DNA of 64,000 nt from Moraxella pluranimalium (GTDB lineage: Bacteria > Pseudomonadota > Gammaproteobacteria > Pseudomonadales > Moraxellaceae). The number at the start of each line of letters is the position of its first letter. Position 1 is the first letter of the stretch. The notes below the pieces were generated by a model. It made no database searches. It was given only the letters and a program-made list of their open reading frames with translations, and was not told the origin of the DNA. The position numbers were made by a program, and so were the translations under genes. Positions 44,731-53,944 of this stretch are shown here, piece by piece. The stretch lies in the NCBI RefSeq assembly GCF_002014825.1, contig NZ_MUYU01000009.1, forward strand, positions 62,001 to 126,000, in the 5' to 3' direction.

Positions 44731-46143
44731 ATGATTAGCGTCTTTGAACTCTTTAAAATCGGCATCGGCCCATCCAGCTCGCACACCGTCGGCCCAATGG
44801 TCGCTGCCAATCGCTTTGTGAATGAACTTGGTGATAAAATCCACAGCGTCCAAGAAATCTACATCGAACTGTACGGCTCATTATCATCGACAGGTAAAGG
44901 TCATGCCACCGATACGGCGATTTTGCTTGGACTGCTTGGTCATGAGCCACGCACCATCGACACTACCAAGACCGATAAGTATCTTGCGCCCATTTATCAA
45001 GAAAACACCCTTAGCCTAAACGGTGTGCACACGGTGAAATTTGACGCCGATAAGCATCTACTGTGGGATGATAACGCCCTGCCTGCACATCCCAATGGTA
45101 TGCGACTGGTGGCGCATTTTGGTGATGGCAAGCCCTTTGCTCGTACCTTTTATTCTATCGGTGGCGGTTTTATCAAAGATGAATTTGAAATTCACGAACT
45201 GCCTGATGAGTCAGCGGTGTCGCCTTATCCTTATGACTTTAATAGTGCAGAAGAGCTTGCCAATCTCTGCCAAAAGCACGATATGCGCATCAGCGACATC
45301 ATGCTTGCCAACGAAACCGCCATCCGCACTGAAGATGAGCTCAAAGACTATCTCAATGAAGTCTGGATGGTGATGCAAGGCTGTGTCACCCAAGGCTGTA
45401 AAGTCGATGGCATCTTGCCCGGTGGTCTCAATGTCAAACGCCGTGCCAAAGCCCTGTATGAACAGCTGTCCAAAGAATACGGCTACTCAGGTAATGGCGG
45501 GCTACTTGCGATGGATTGGGTAAACCTATACGCCCTAGCGGTCAATGAAGAAAACGCCGCCGGCGGTAAAGTCGTCACCGCACCAACTAATGGTGCTGCC
45601 GGTATCATTCCTGCGGTGCTACACTATTATCGTGGCTTTATCCCGTCGTTTGATTATCAAGGGGTGCGTGATTTTCTACTCGTCGCAGGTGCTGTTGGTG
45701 CGCTGATTAAGAAAAATGCGTCCATCTCAGGTGCTGAAGTTGGCTGCCAAGGGGAAGTTGGCTCAGCCTGTGCGATGGCGGCGGCAGGTCTTGCTCATGT
45801 GCTTGGCGGGAGTGTCGCTCAGTGCCTAAACGCCGCCGAAATCGGACTTGAGCATAATCTGGGTCTCACCTGCGACCCGATTGCAGGGCTTGTACAAGTC
45901 CCCTGTATCGAGCGTAATGCGATGGCATCTGTCAAAGCCATCAACGCCGCACGCCTTGCCCTGCGTGGTGATGGTAGCCATCATGTTTCGCTCGACAAAG
46001 CCATCGCCACCATGAAAGCCACCGGCATGGATATGATGGATAAATACAAAGAAACTGCCAAAGGCGGACTTGCCATTCATGCCACCGATGCCATGAACCG
46101 CATTGATGTGGTGAATGTCGGTAGTGGCTTTAGTCAGTGCTAA
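44731..46143 (+). CDS. sdaA: L-serine ammonia-lyase (L-serine dehydratase)
   Basis: Deaminates L-serine to pyruvate and ammonia with an oxygen-sensitive [4Fe-4S] cluster. At 470 residues it is the single-chain type, with the beta-type N-terminal domain ([13 protein letters not shown], 11-23) fused to the alpha-type catalytic domain. Candidate cluster cysteines lie in [17 protein letters not shown] and [29 protein letters not shown] and [15 protein letters not shown] are also family-typical. AAGGA precedes the ATG. The pyruvate formed would enter the nearby pyruvate dehydrogenase step. Confidence 0.96.
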   Translation: MISVFELFKIGIGPSSSHTVGPMVAANRFVNELGDKIHSVQEIYIELYGSLSSTGKGHATDTAILLGLLGHEPRTIDTTKTDKYLAPIYQENTLSLNGVHTVKFDADKHLLWDDNALPAHPNGMRLVAHFGDGKPFARTFYSIGGGFIKDEFEIHELPDESAVSPYPYDFNSAEELANLCQKHDMRISDIMLANETAIRTEDELKDYLNEVWMVMQGCVTQGCKVDGILPGGLNVKRRAKALYEQLSKEYGYSGNGGLLAMDWVNLYALAVNEENAAGGKVVTAPTNGAAGIIPAVLHYYRGFIPSFDYQGVRDFLLVAGAVGALIKKNASISGAEVGCQGEVGSACAMAAAGLAHVLGGSVAQCLNAAEIGLEHNLGLTCDPIAGLVQVPCIERNAMASVKAINAARLALRGDGSHHVSLDKAIATMKATGMDMMDKYKETAKGGLAIHATDAMNRIDVVNVGSGFSQC

Positions 46144-46446
46144 TCATAAAATCATCCCAAACCGTTTTGGTCATGCCAAAGCGGTTTTTTATTGCCATCT
46201 ATCATTGCTGCGACTTTTTCATCAAATTTATCCATTCCAATATTCATCTTATTCATTCAGCATACGCAAAGTTATATCAATCATTCCATTTTTTAATTTA
46301 TCATTTGTGTGTTTTGTGTTATTTTGTACTTCTCAAATTTTACTTTGGTAATGTAAGCAATAAAGATAATAACCTTCTTTGTCGATTGACCAAGACAACC
46401 TTGATAACTTTAGATAACTTTGGAGAGCCATTTTGGCTAAGATAGC
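46144..46446. other. Intergenic region between sdaA and the Nramp-like gene
   Basis: 303 bases: the sdaA terminator at its left end, then an A/T-rich stretch and, near the right end, a direct repeat of GATAACTTT (46403-46411 and 46413-46421). I do not see a known manganese or magnesium riboswitch fold. Confidence 0.45.
46159..46187 (+). terminator. Terminator after sdaA
   Basis: AAACCGTTTTGG (46159-46170) pairs with CCAAAGCGGTTT (46176-46187) with one G-T pair, five-base loop, then T. Confidence 0.85.
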
Positions 46447-47703
46447 ATGACTGATAATACCGCAAATATTGGCACGAGCCACAAACTCAATTGGAAAGCC
46501 TTTGGGCCGGGGATTTTGATGGCGTCAGCCGCCATCGGTGGTTCGCATTTGGTGGCATCCACCCAAGCAGGTGCGCTCTATGGTTGGCAGTTGGCGATTA
46601 TGATTATTCTTGCCAATTTGTTCAAATATCCATTTTATCGCTTCGGCACAGAATACGCTTATAGCACGGGCGAGAGCCTTGTGGCAGGTTATGCCAAGCT
46701 GTCTCGCTTTTATCTGTGGGCATTTTTTATCATGTGTATCCTATCAGGGATTATCAGTACAGGTGCGGTCGCCCTGCTTGCTGCGGCGATTTTGGGCTAT
46801 ATGCTACCCTTTGAGCTTAACACTTTGGCACTGTCTGCCATTGTAATGCTATCATCATGGCTACTCTTGTTCGCTGGTCACTATAAGCTACTCGATGGCG
46901 TAACCAAATGGATTATCGTGGCGTTGACGGTGGCGACTGTGGCGGCGGTATTTGTGGCGATGGGCAAGCCTGCACAAATCGCACCTGACTTTGTCCCTGC
47001 CTCACCTTGGAATTTGGCAGCGCTTGGCTTTATCATTGCCTTGATGGGCTGGATGCCTGCACCGCTTGAGTTCTCGGCGATTACTTCAGTTTGGACTGCC
47101 AAAAAAATTCGCACCGACCACACCAGCCGCTATCAAGGCATGATTGACTTTAATGTCGGCTATTTGACTTCAGCGATTTTGGCACTGTTTTTCTTGGCAC
47201 TGGGCGTATTCGTTCAGTACGGCACAGGTCAAGAGATTGCCATGCAAGGTGGCGCTTATGTCGGTCAGCTGATTCAGATGTACACCGAAACCATCGGTGA
47301 ATGGTCACGCCTATTGGTTGCTTTTATTGCGTTCTTATGTATGTATGGCACGGTCATCACCTGTGCTGACGGCTATGGTCGTACCACCGCTGAGAGCTTA
47401 TCACTGATCAAAACTGACACCACCGAAGAGACCGAAAAATTCGTCGCCAAATGGACTGCGTTCTTTATCGTATCAGGCTATGTGCTGATTGCCTTTTTCT
47501 TGGGTCAAATGGCGGCACTACTCAAGTTTGCGATGATTACAGCATTTGTCACTGCACCGATTTTTGGTTATCTGAACTACAAGCTCATCAAAAAAGAAGG
47601 TAACATCAGCACAGGCATGACGCTATTTGCCCTAGCAGGCATCGTGTTCTTGTCAGGATTTACCATTTTGTTCTTGTTGCAATTTGGTGGTATTATCGGC
47701 TAA
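46447..47703 (+). CDS. Nramp-family-like transporter lacking the canonical metal motifs
   Basis: A 418-residue inner-membrane protein with about 11 helices and the overall order of Nramp/SLC11 transporters (LeuT fold): FGPGILMASAAIGGSH in helix 1, LFKYPFYRFGTEYAYSTGES in helix 2-3, and GWMPAPLEFSAITSVW in helix 6. Canonical Nramp proteins coordinate Mn or Fe with a DPGN motif in helix 1 and MPH in helix 6. Here the helix 1 segment reads AIGGSH and the helix 6 segment MPAPLE, so both metal-binding motifs are missing. Some Nramp relatives carry other ions, so the substrate is open. It lies 303 bases downstream of sdaA. No strong ribosome site is adjacent to the ATG. Confidence 0.82.
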   Translation: MTDNTANIGTSHKLNWKAFGPGILMASAAIGGSHLVASTQAGALYGWQLAIMIILANLFKYPFYRFGTEYAYSTGESLVAGYAKLSRFYLWAFFIMCILSGIISTGAVALLAAAILGYMLPFELNTLALSAIVMLSSWLLLFAGHYKLLDGVTKWIIVALTVATVAAVFVAMGKPAQIAPDFVPASPWNLAALGFIIALMGWMPAPLEFSAITSVWTAKKIRTDHTSRYQGMIDFNVGYLTSAILALFFLALGVFVQYGTGQEIAMQGGAYVGQLIQMYTETIGEWSRLLVAFIAFLCMYGTVITCADGYGRTTAESLSLIKTDTTEETEKFVAKWTAFFIVSGYVLIAFFLGQMAALLKFAMITAFVTAPIFGYLNYKLIKKEGNISTGMTLFALAGIVFLSGFTILFLLQFGGIIG

Positions 47704-47738
47704 TGATGACTTTTTAGCCATCATAAAACCACTTACCC

Positions 47739-47765
47739 AATCACGTCATGCATCATGGCGTGATT
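47739..47765 (+). terminator. Terminator after the Nramp-like gene
   Basis: AATCACGTCAT (47739-47749) pairs with ATGGCGTGATT (47755-47765) with one G-T pair, followed by a run of T. Confidence 0.8.
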
Positions 47766-47999
47766 TTTTTAATATTTTCCGATACTATGATTAAAAAATT
47801 CGCATAAATTTCACACGGATTTTTGGTTATTTTGGCTTGCAAAGTTCGGTTAAGGTGATAAAATGGCTTTTTGTTGTCATTTTTGGTCGTCGCTATGATT
47901 GACCATCCAACAAAAAAAGGATTTTTGCCAACTGTTGGCGCATTGACCAAGTCTCACTTGACTTACTATTATTGTACCAAATTGTAAGGATAATCAATC

Positions 48000-49193
48000 A
48001 TGACAATTTCTCAAGATTTAATCAAACAAACCGAAACCTACGGGGCGAACAACTACCTACCCCTACCTATCGTCATCTCAAAGGCTCAAGGCATCTGGGT
48101 TGAAGACCCTGAAGGCAACCGCTACATGGATATGCTAAGCGCCTATTCAGCGGTGAACCAAGGTCATTGCCACCCAAAAATCATCCAAGCACTCAAAGAC
48201 CAAGCCGACCGTGCGACGCTGACCAGCCGTGCGTTTCATAATGATCAGCTTGGCCCATGGTACGAAAAAGTCAGCAAACTTACCGGCAAATCTCGTGTGC
48301 TACCAATGAACACTGGTGCTGAAGCCGTCGAAACTGCCATCAAGACCGCAAGGCGATGGGGCTACGATGTCAAGGGCGTGGCGGATAATCAAGCCGAAAT
48401 CATCGCCTGCGTTGGCAACTTTCATGGTCGCACAATGGGTGCGGTGTCGCTATCGAGCGATGATGACTACAAGCGTGGCTTTGGCCCGATGCTTGGCGGT
48501 ATCAAGCTTGTGCCTTATGGCGATTTGGACGCACTACAAGCTGCCATCACGCCAAATACTGTGGCGTTCTTGATTGAGCCTATCCAAGGCGAAGCAGGTA
48601 TCAACATCCCACCACAAGGCTATATGAAAGCTGCCTATGATGTCTGCCGTGCCAATAATGTGCTGTTTATCGCTGACGAAATCCAAGCAGGTCTTGGACG
48701 CACGGGCAAGCTGTTCGCCTGTGAGCACGAAGGCTTTGTCCCTGATATGTACATCCTAGGCAAGGCTTTGGGTGGCGGCGTATTCCCAATCTCGTGCGTG
48801 GTCGCTGATGATGACATTTTGGGCGTATTCAACCCTGGTTCACACGGCTCAACCTTTGGTGGTAACCCACTAGCCTGCGCTGTCTCTATCGCTGCGCTTG
48901 ATGTGCTTGTGGATGAAAAATTGTCCGAAAACTCTGCCGAATTGGGCGCATATTTCCTAGCCGAGCTACAAAAAATCCAAAACCCAAAAATCAAAGAAGT
49001 GCGTGGCCGTGGGCTATTCATCGGCGTTGAGCTGACCGAAGCAGCTCGCCCATACTGTGAAGCACTCAAAGAACTTGGCTTGTTGTGCAAAGAGACGCAC
49101 GACACCGTGATTCGCTTTGCACCGCCGCTCATCATCACCAAAGATGAGCTAGACCAAGCCTTAGTCAAGATTCGTCAAGTGCTATCTGCTTAA
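48000..49193 (+). CDS. rocD: Ornithine--oxo-acid transaminase RocD
   Basis: Pyridoxal-phosphate enzyme that converts ornithine and 2-oxoglutarate to glutamate-5-semialdehyde and glutamate, linking arginine breakdown to proline and glutamate. Class III aminotransferase marks: [12 protein letters not shown] (104-115), FHGRT (141-145), [14 protein letters not shown] with cofactor Asp226, and the Schiff-base Lys255 in [12 protein letters not shown]. The N-terminus ([20 protein letters not shown]) is typical of ornithine aminotransferases, which separates it from ArgD. AAGGA lies ten bases before the ATG. No other arginine catabolic gene is adjacent. Confidence 0.95.
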   Translation: MTISQDLIKQTETYGANNYLPLPIVISKAQGIWVEDPEGNRYMDMLSAYSAVNQGHCHPKIIQALKDQADRATLTSRAFHNDQLGPWYEKVSKLTGKSRVLPMNTGAEAVETAIKTARRWGYDVKGVADNQAEIIACVGNFHGRTMGAVSLSSDDDYKRGFGPMLGGIKLVPYGDLDALQAAITPNTVAFLIEPIQGEAGINIPPQGYMKAAYDVCRANNVLFIADEIQAGLGRTGKLFACEHEGFVPDMYILGKALGGGVFPISCVVADDDILGVFNPGSHGSTFGGNPLACAVSIAALDVLVDEKLSENSAELGAYFLAELQKIQNPKIKEVRGRGLFIGVELTEAARPYCEALKELGLLCKETHDTVIRFAPPLIITKDELDQALVKIRQVLSA

Positions 49194-49216
49194 TGCTTAA
49201 TGCTATTGCCAAACAA

Positions 49217-49244
49217 AAAAGTCGCACCGTGTTGTGCGACTTTT
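49217..49244 (+). terminator. Terminator after rocD
   Basis: AAAAGTCGCAC (49217-49227) pairs perfectly with GTGCGACTTTT (49234-49244), then ATTTTTT. Confidence 0.88.
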
Positions 49245-49295
49245 ATTTTTTCCAGATAAATTATTTATAAACTTAATCAAATCAATGACAATTCA

Positions 49296-50024
49296 CTAAG
49301 CATTGACAACGGCAAATTTGCGCTTGGATTTTTTTGGCTCGGTCAATTGGCACATTTGCTCATGGCTGATGATTTGCACTTGCTTGGATGATTTTTGGCT
49401 GGCTCGTGCGTGCAGACGAAATGCCACAATCGCAATACTAGCCGCTGCACGGCTTGGGCTTAAAGGCTCAGCCTTATTAAAACCGATGGCAGAAATGAGT
49501 GTATCTTTGGTGCGATTGAGTAGTTGTCTAACACCTGTAACACTCAATGTCGGATTGATGGGCGTGAGTTTTGATAAGCGAAAAATCAGCAATTCTTGGA
49601 AATTGAGCGTCTTTAGGTAATATTCGACATCCGCCTTTGCCATCAGCTCATCATTATACTGCGGATTTTCAGCGCCGGTCATCGACAAAAAGAAAAACCG
49701 ACCCACGCCCTTACTTTGGCACACTCGGGCAAATTCCATATTGTATAGCACATTGACCTGATAAAATTCATCGCGGCTGGCGGTTTGTTCTTTTGACACG
49801 CCAAGACAGCTGAACGCATCAGTATCTTCACCAATCGAGATAGACTCAACCGTCGTGGTCAATGACTGAAAATCAGGCACTTGATAGACCTGCATATTTT
49901 CGCTCATCACCTTTGGCTGTGTGCGTGTAATCAAAATCACCGTCTCATACATGGTCGCAAGTTCACGAGCCAATGCCTGACCGACACGCCCCGAACCACC
50001 AATGATGATCGCTTTTGTTTTCAT
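49296..50024 (-). CDS. NAD(P)-binding short-chain oxidoreductase-like protein
   Basis: A 242-residue Rossmann protein of the atypical SDR or NAD(P)H-binding type (HTATIP2/YbjT-like). The nucleotide motif GGSGRVG lies at 9-15 and FFFLSMTGAENPQYND carries the region where SDRs have their catalytic Ser. A full Tyr-x-x-x-Lys motif is replaced by a weak ADVEYYLK match. The C-terminus is basic (KKSKRKFAVVNA). Substrate unknown. It stands alone between rocD (convergent) and rpsT (divergent). Confidence 0.78.
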   Translation of the reverse strand: MKTKAIIIGGSGRVGQALARELATMYETVILITRTQPKVMSENMQVYQVPDFQSLTTTVESISIGEDTDAFSCLGVSKEQTASRDEFYQVNVLYNMEFARVCQSKGVGRFFFLSMTGAENPQYNDELMAKADVEYYLKTLNFQELLIFRLSKLTPINPTLSVTGVRQLLNRTKDTLISAIGFNKAEPLSPSRAAASIAIVAFRLHARASQKSSKQVQIISHEQMCQLTEPKKSKRKFAVVNA

Positions 50025-50331
50025 CTGTTATGAATCGCCAATATAATACTAACAGTCTATTTTATCACAAATCACACGGCGACACGCCAAAAATCCACAA
50101 TATATTCATCGGCAAATTGCTACAAAATATAACTTTTACTTCAAATCATCTCAAGCACTCTGATGACAGCATGAAATTAACAAAATTTTGCATTTTTTTA
50201 TTGTGGTATGTTTAATAATTTGGTAATATAGGCGTTTATATTGTCCAAGCGATTAAACCTCCTCACATTTGATCGCACCCACTTTATTCTTAAACTTTTA
50301 ACTTTTTATTTTATCTATAAGGATAAACACA
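50025..50331. other. Intergenic region and leader upstream of rpsT
   Basis: 307 A/T-rich bases. The right part should hold the rpsT promoter and leader. A small dyad AATATA/TATATT lies at 50225-50242. No coding frame or known RNA is evident. Confidence 0.45.
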
Positions 50332-50598
50332 ATGGCAAACTCTGCACAAGCTCGCAAACGCGCTCGTCAAAACACTAAGCGTCGCCAACACAACGCTTCT
50401 CAGCGTTCTATGGTTCGTACCTTCATCAAGCGTGTGAATGCTGCAATCGAAGCTAAATCATACGAGCTAGCGACTGAAGCTTATAACAAAGCTGTGCCAG
50501 TAATTGACCGTATGGCGGACAAAGGCATCATCCACAAGAACAAAGCAGCTCGTCATAAGAGCCGTCTAAACGCAGCTGTAAAAGCACTAAAAGGCTAA
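50332..50598 (+). CDS. rpsT: 30S ribosomal protein S20
   Basis: 88-residue, very basic helical protein that binds 16S rRNA early in assembly. The typical start [13 protein letters not shown], core [17 protein letters not shown] and end [21 protein letters not shown] are all present. AAGGA lies before the ATG and a strong terminator follows, so it is a single-gene unit, as usual for rpsT. Confidence 0.98.
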   Translation: MANSAQARKRARQNTKRRQHNASQRSMVRTFIKRVNAAIEAKSYELATEAYNKAVPVIDRMADKGIIHKNKAARHKSRLNAAVKALKG

Positions 50599-50617
50599 TC
50601 ACTGCACGCCTTGTGGC

Positions 50618-50645
50618 AAAAAAGACCCTTGATTGGGTCTTTTTT
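50618..50645 (+). terminator. Terminator after rpsT
   Basis: AAAAAAGACCC (50618-50628) pairs with GGGTCTTTTTT (50635-50645) around a six-base loop. Confidence 0.9.
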
Positions 50646-50764
50646 TATGTGTTTTTAAGCTAATGATATTTTGATGTCGCCATGACCTTGACATCATTCA
50701 TTGATACATCTATAGCATCAGCTGACCTAAGTTGGCAATCATAATCACACCGATAAGAATACAC

Positions 50765-51427
50765 TTACCAATGTTTCAATTTCTCCGCCCAAGCAAGGCA
50801 TTTTGCGCCAATGCTATCAGCAGAATGACCCATAATATCCGCCGTGACAGCGATATATTCGATTGGATGACCTTGTAAGTCATCACGTAACTGATAAATA
50901 TTATCCAAAGCAATACCGCCAATCACACATAGCGGAAAATCAAATTCGCAAGCTTTGGTCAAAATTTGCCTAGGCACAATATTGGCACGGGGTTTGGTGA
51001 TGGATGCAAAAGCCGTACCCATTGCGCCATAACTTGCGCCTTCTCGCTTGGCTTCTTTAAACAGGGCAATATCAGCATGACAAGTACGCCCAATCACCAC
51101 ATCTTCGCCCAAAATTTCACGAGCCACACGCACGCTGCCATCACGCTGACCCAAGTGCAAGCCTGTACCAAAATGCGATGCCAATTCCAAATCGTCATTC
51201 ATCACCACATCAATATCATAATCATTGGCAAGGCTGACGAGCAGTTCCGCTTCTTTATACACAGTTGCCAAATCAAACTGCTTGAGCGTCACCTTGCGAC
51301 GTATCTGTAGTAGTGATACCGCACCTGTATCAAAGGCTCTTTCTAGTTTATCAAGCAAGGTGCTGATTTCATCATCATTGGTAAGCAGGTACAGTTTCGG
51401 TGCTTTGTCTTTACTTTGTATATCCAT
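50765..51427 (-). CDS. thiE: Thiamine phosphate synthase ThiE
   Basis: Joins the thiazole phosphate and HMP pyrophosphate to form thiamine phosphate. A 220-residue TIM barrel with LLQIRRK (diphosphate/metal site), VMNDDLELA, LHLGQRDG, IGRTCH, GAMGTAFASITKPRA and CVIGGI in the expected order. IGRTCH replaces the usual IG-x-S-x-H, which is a mild variation. ATG 51427 has AAGGA five bases upstream and is preferred over a longer frame. No other thi gene is adjacent and I see no thiamine riboswitch in the 108-base leader. Confidence 0.93.
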   Translation of the reverse strand: MDIQSKDKAPKLYLLTNDDEISTLLDKLERAFDTGAVSLLQIRRKVTLKQFDLATVYKEAELLVSLANDYDIDVVMNDDLELASHFGTGLHLGQRDGSVRVAREILGEDVVIGRTCHADIALFKEAKREGASYGAMGTAFASITKPRANIVPRQILTKACEFDFPLCVIGGIALDNIYQLRDDLQGHPIEYIAVTADIMGHSADSIGAKCLAWAEKLKHW

Positions 51428-51494
51428 ATCATTCCTTAGCATGGCAAACGGCATCAGGATGAATTATAGCGAAATTTGCAAGTAAATAAAACAA

Positions 51495-51518
51495 AAGCTT
51501 GAGCAGATGCCCAAGCTT
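51495..51518 (-). terminator. Terminator after pbpG
   Basis: AAGCTTG (51495-51501) pairs with CAAGCTT (51512-51518); on the minus strand a T-rich tail follows (TTTTGTTTTATTT). Confidence 0.65.
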
Positions 51519-51535
51519 AAGATTTTATCACGCTA

Positions 51536-52705
51536 TTAGCGACGATATGCCAATTCGGTCAAGATACTCTCGGCATCAGACCAGCGGTTCTCGCTGTTGC
51601 TTGCACCTAGCTGAACAATGATTGCGGGACGGTTATTGACATTGGTCTCCATGACGACGCTGTAGCCTGCTTCACGGATAAAGCCAGTTTTTTGGACGCC
51701 GATTGGATAAGTACCTTCACGCACCAGACGGTTGGTGTTGTTGCCCTTGTAGGTGCGGTTGCCTGAGTTGTAGTTGGCGATATAAAAATCGTATTGTGGC
51801 GCAGTTGAGAAATTGCGGATGCTATGATAGCGCGGATCTGTATTGACCGCTTTCATCATCTTGACCAAATCCGTCGCTGATGAGCGGTTACGTGGGTCTA
51901 GACCTGATGTATCGCTAAATGCCGTTTGGTACATACCCAGCTCTTGTGCCTTGCGGTTCATGGCATCGATAAACGCATCATAACCACCCGGATAAGTACG
52001 TCCAAGCGCTTTGGCAGCAGGGTTCTCTGAACGCATCAACATCATCAAGGTAAACTCTGAGCGTGTCATGCGATCACCCGCTTTGAGGCGTGTGCTAGCT
52101 TGCTTAGCACCCACCAAATCCGATGCAATCAAGGTAATTTCTTCACGCATATCAAGCTGTGCATCTAGAATAACCATCGCTGTCATCACTTTACTGATCG
52201 ATGCGATAGAACGCTGTACATCGGCATTTTTTGCAAATAGCACTTGATCTGATTGGATATCATAAACCAATACCGCCGCTGAGCGTGGTGAAATCGCTAG
52301 CTGATCACCAGCAAAGCTTGAACCTGAGCTAAAATTGTAGTTATTATACTGCTGAGTGCTGTAGTTGGTTGATGCTTGGGCTTGTACAGGCTGACTACCC
52401 GCAGGTGCGACCGATACCGTTTGGCTTTGGCTTAGCTGTGGTGCTGGCGCAGGTGTTGATGTATAAGTGGGTGCTGGCTCGTAGTATTCGCTTTGGCTGA
52501 TGGTATAAGTCGGCGTGCTTTGTACAGTGACACTCTCACCGACTGCATAGGCACGCTGATTGCTGGTTGTGACGCCATTTGTACTACTAACAGTTTTGGA
52601 TTGACTGTTATCGACCACAAATGCTGATGCACTTGAACTTGCCACGACCGCCAGCATCAACGCTAGGTGTTTGCTCGTTCGTTTTGTAAATTGGGTTGGT
52701 TTCAT
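51536..52705 (-). CDS. pbpG: D-alanyl-D-alanine endopeptidase PbpG (PBP7-like)
   Basis: Periplasmic serine peptidase that cuts peptidoglycan cross-links. Signal peptide at 1-28 (cleavage near SASA). The penicillin-binding domain begins at about 138, with the active-site SISK (Ser169, Lys172), SEN in MRSENPAA, and KTG in QKTGFIREAGY, all intact. Between signal and domain is a segment of about 105 residues rich in Ser, Thr, Gln, Tyr and Pro, longer than in E. coli PbpG and likely disordered. An upstream gene is divergent (gacA), so it is transcribed alone. Confidence 0.92.
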   Translation of the reverse strand: MKPTQFTKRTSKHLALMLAVVASSSASAFVVDNSQSKTVSSTNGVTTSNQRAYAVGESVTVQSTPTYTISQSEYYEPAPTYTSTPAPAPQLSQSQTVSVAPAGSQPVQAQASTNYSTQQYNNYNFSSGSSFAGDQLAISPRSAAVLVYDIQSDQVLFAKNADVQRSIASISKVMTAMVILDAQLDMREEITLIASDLVGAKQASTRLKAGDRMTRSEFTLMMLMRSENPAAKALGRTYPGGYDAFIDAMNRKAQELGMYQTAFSDTSGLDPRNRSSATDLVKMMKAVNTDPRYHSIRNFSTAPQYDFYIANYNSGNRTYKGNNTNRLVREGTYPIGVQKTGFIREAGYSVVMETNVNNRPAIIVQLGASNSENRWSDAESILTELAYRR

Positions 52706-53165
52706 GCTTAATCCTCATTTGTTGGGCAATACTACCCACGCAGACACTGTGTCCACTTTAATCAACCGCCCCATCACTCATCTCATGAATGATAAGACAA
52801 CTGTCACCATGCGTCTCAAGTCCTGCAAATTGATTTATTATTCATCATATCTATCATGATTTGACAGGATTTGGACACACTTTTCTTAATTTAATTGTAG
52901 CACATTTTGGCTGTAATGGTTGTGCAAGATGGCTGATTTTTGAGCAAATCTCACAAAAACACTGAACAATATCCCAAATTTTATAGAATTACACCAATTC
53001 ATAAAAGATTGGAAATAATGGCGTAACGCTTGAGCAAGACTTTTTATCAATTTTTCTAACACAGGGCAGGCTTGATTGAGCAAATTGAAAATTTCCCAAG
53101 CAATTCAATGACAAGATATCGCCATTTTGGTACAATGTCCACAAATACTATGCAAAGGCAAAATA
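52706..53165. other. Intergenic region between divergent pbpG and gacA
   Basis: 460 bases without a credible coding frame or known RNA. It must contain both promoters. TTTGACAGG near 52860 and TTTTGGTACAATGTCC near 53132 resemble promoter elements; the latter is closest to gacA. Confidence 0.5.
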
Positions 53166-53804
53166 ATGATTAAAGTATTGGTCGTTGATGACCATGATTT
53201 GGTGCGAATGGGCATCACTCGTATGCTCGATGACTCACCCGAAATTGAAGTCGTCGGCGAAGCGGATAATGGTGATAGTGCCGTGCTACAGGCGAGAGCC
53301 CTCTGCCCTGATGTGATTTTGCTGGATGTCAATATGCCAAATATTGACGGTGTCGAAGCCACTCGCCGTATCAAACAGCATAATGCCGATATCAAGATTT
53401 TGGCGGTGTCCAGCCTATCGGCACAGCCATATCCGTCTATGCTACTCAAAGCGGGCGTCAATGGCTATATCACCAAAGGCACACCGCTTGATGAGATGAT
53501 ACGTGCAATCAAAAAAGTACATACAGGCTCACGCTATTTTAGCCATGATGTCGCCGAACAGCTTGCCGAGACCGTGCTAGGTGAGCAAGCCGAATCGCCT
53601 TTTGATGCACTGTCCGAACGTGAAAAACAAGTGGCGATGATGGTGGTCAATTGCCAAAGCACACAACAAATCGCTGACCAGCTGTTTGTCAGTGCCAAGA
53701 CGGTCAATACTTACCGCTATCGCATTTTTGAAAAATTAGGCATTGATAGCGATGTCAAGCTAACACACCTAGCCATCAGACATGGGCTTGTACAAGCAAA
53801 CTAG
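53166..53804 (+). CDS. gacA: Response regulator GacA/UvrY
   Basis: 212-residue NarL/FixJ-type regulator. The receiver domain has the acidic pair VVDDH (7-9), the phosphoacceptor Asp54 (ILLDVNMP) and a Lys in YITKGTP. The C-terminal LuxR-type helix-turn-helix lies at about 147-205 (LSEREKQVAMMVVNCQSTQQIADQL, then SAKTVNTYRYRIFEKL). In related bacteria GacA, phosphorylated by GacS/BarA, drives small RNAs that sequester CsrA. Neither the sensor nor uvrC, which often follows gacA, is in the window. ATG 53166 with AAAGG upstream is preferred. Confidence 0.92.
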   Translation: MIKVLVVDDHDLVRMGITRMLDDSPEIEVVGEADNGDSAVLQARALCPDVILLDVNMPNIDGVEATRRIKQHNADIKILAVSSLSAQPYPSMLLKAGVNGYITKGTPLDEMIRAIKKVHTGSRYFSHDVAEQLAETVLGEQAESPFDALSEREKQVAMMVVNCQSTQQIADQLFVSAKTVNTYRYRIFEKLGIDSDVKLTHLAIRHGLVQAN

Positions 53805-53868
53805 CATCGCAATCATCAGCTTTATTAGCTTTGATAGACTGCTTAACTTTGATATACACTTAAAAAGC

Positions 53869-53896
53869 AAAAGCATGGTACGATCACCATGCTTTT
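53869..53896 (+). terminator. Terminator after gacA
   Basis: AAAAGCATGGT (53869-53879) pairs perfectly with ACCATGCTTTT (53886-53896), followed by T. The ctpA gene converges from the right and may share it. Confidence 0.85.
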
Positions 53897-53944
53897 TTTA
53901 ATTTGACCAATGATACCAACCGGATACTATCTCAACTCCAGCTG

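Noticed and set aside
46188..46446. Manganese or magnesium riboswitch before the Nramp-like gene
   Set aside because: I looked for conserved yybP-ykoY-like or M-box elements and saw none; only a short GATAACTTT direct repeat is present.
47753..47950. 65-codon minus-strand frame between the Nramp-like gene and rocD
   Set aside because: It overlaps the Nramp-like gene's terminator, is A/T-driven and has no ribosome site or family resemblance.
51428..51535. Thiamine riboswitch before thiE
   Set aside because: The gap is only 108 bases, contains the pbpG terminator and lacks the CUGAGA and related conserved segments.
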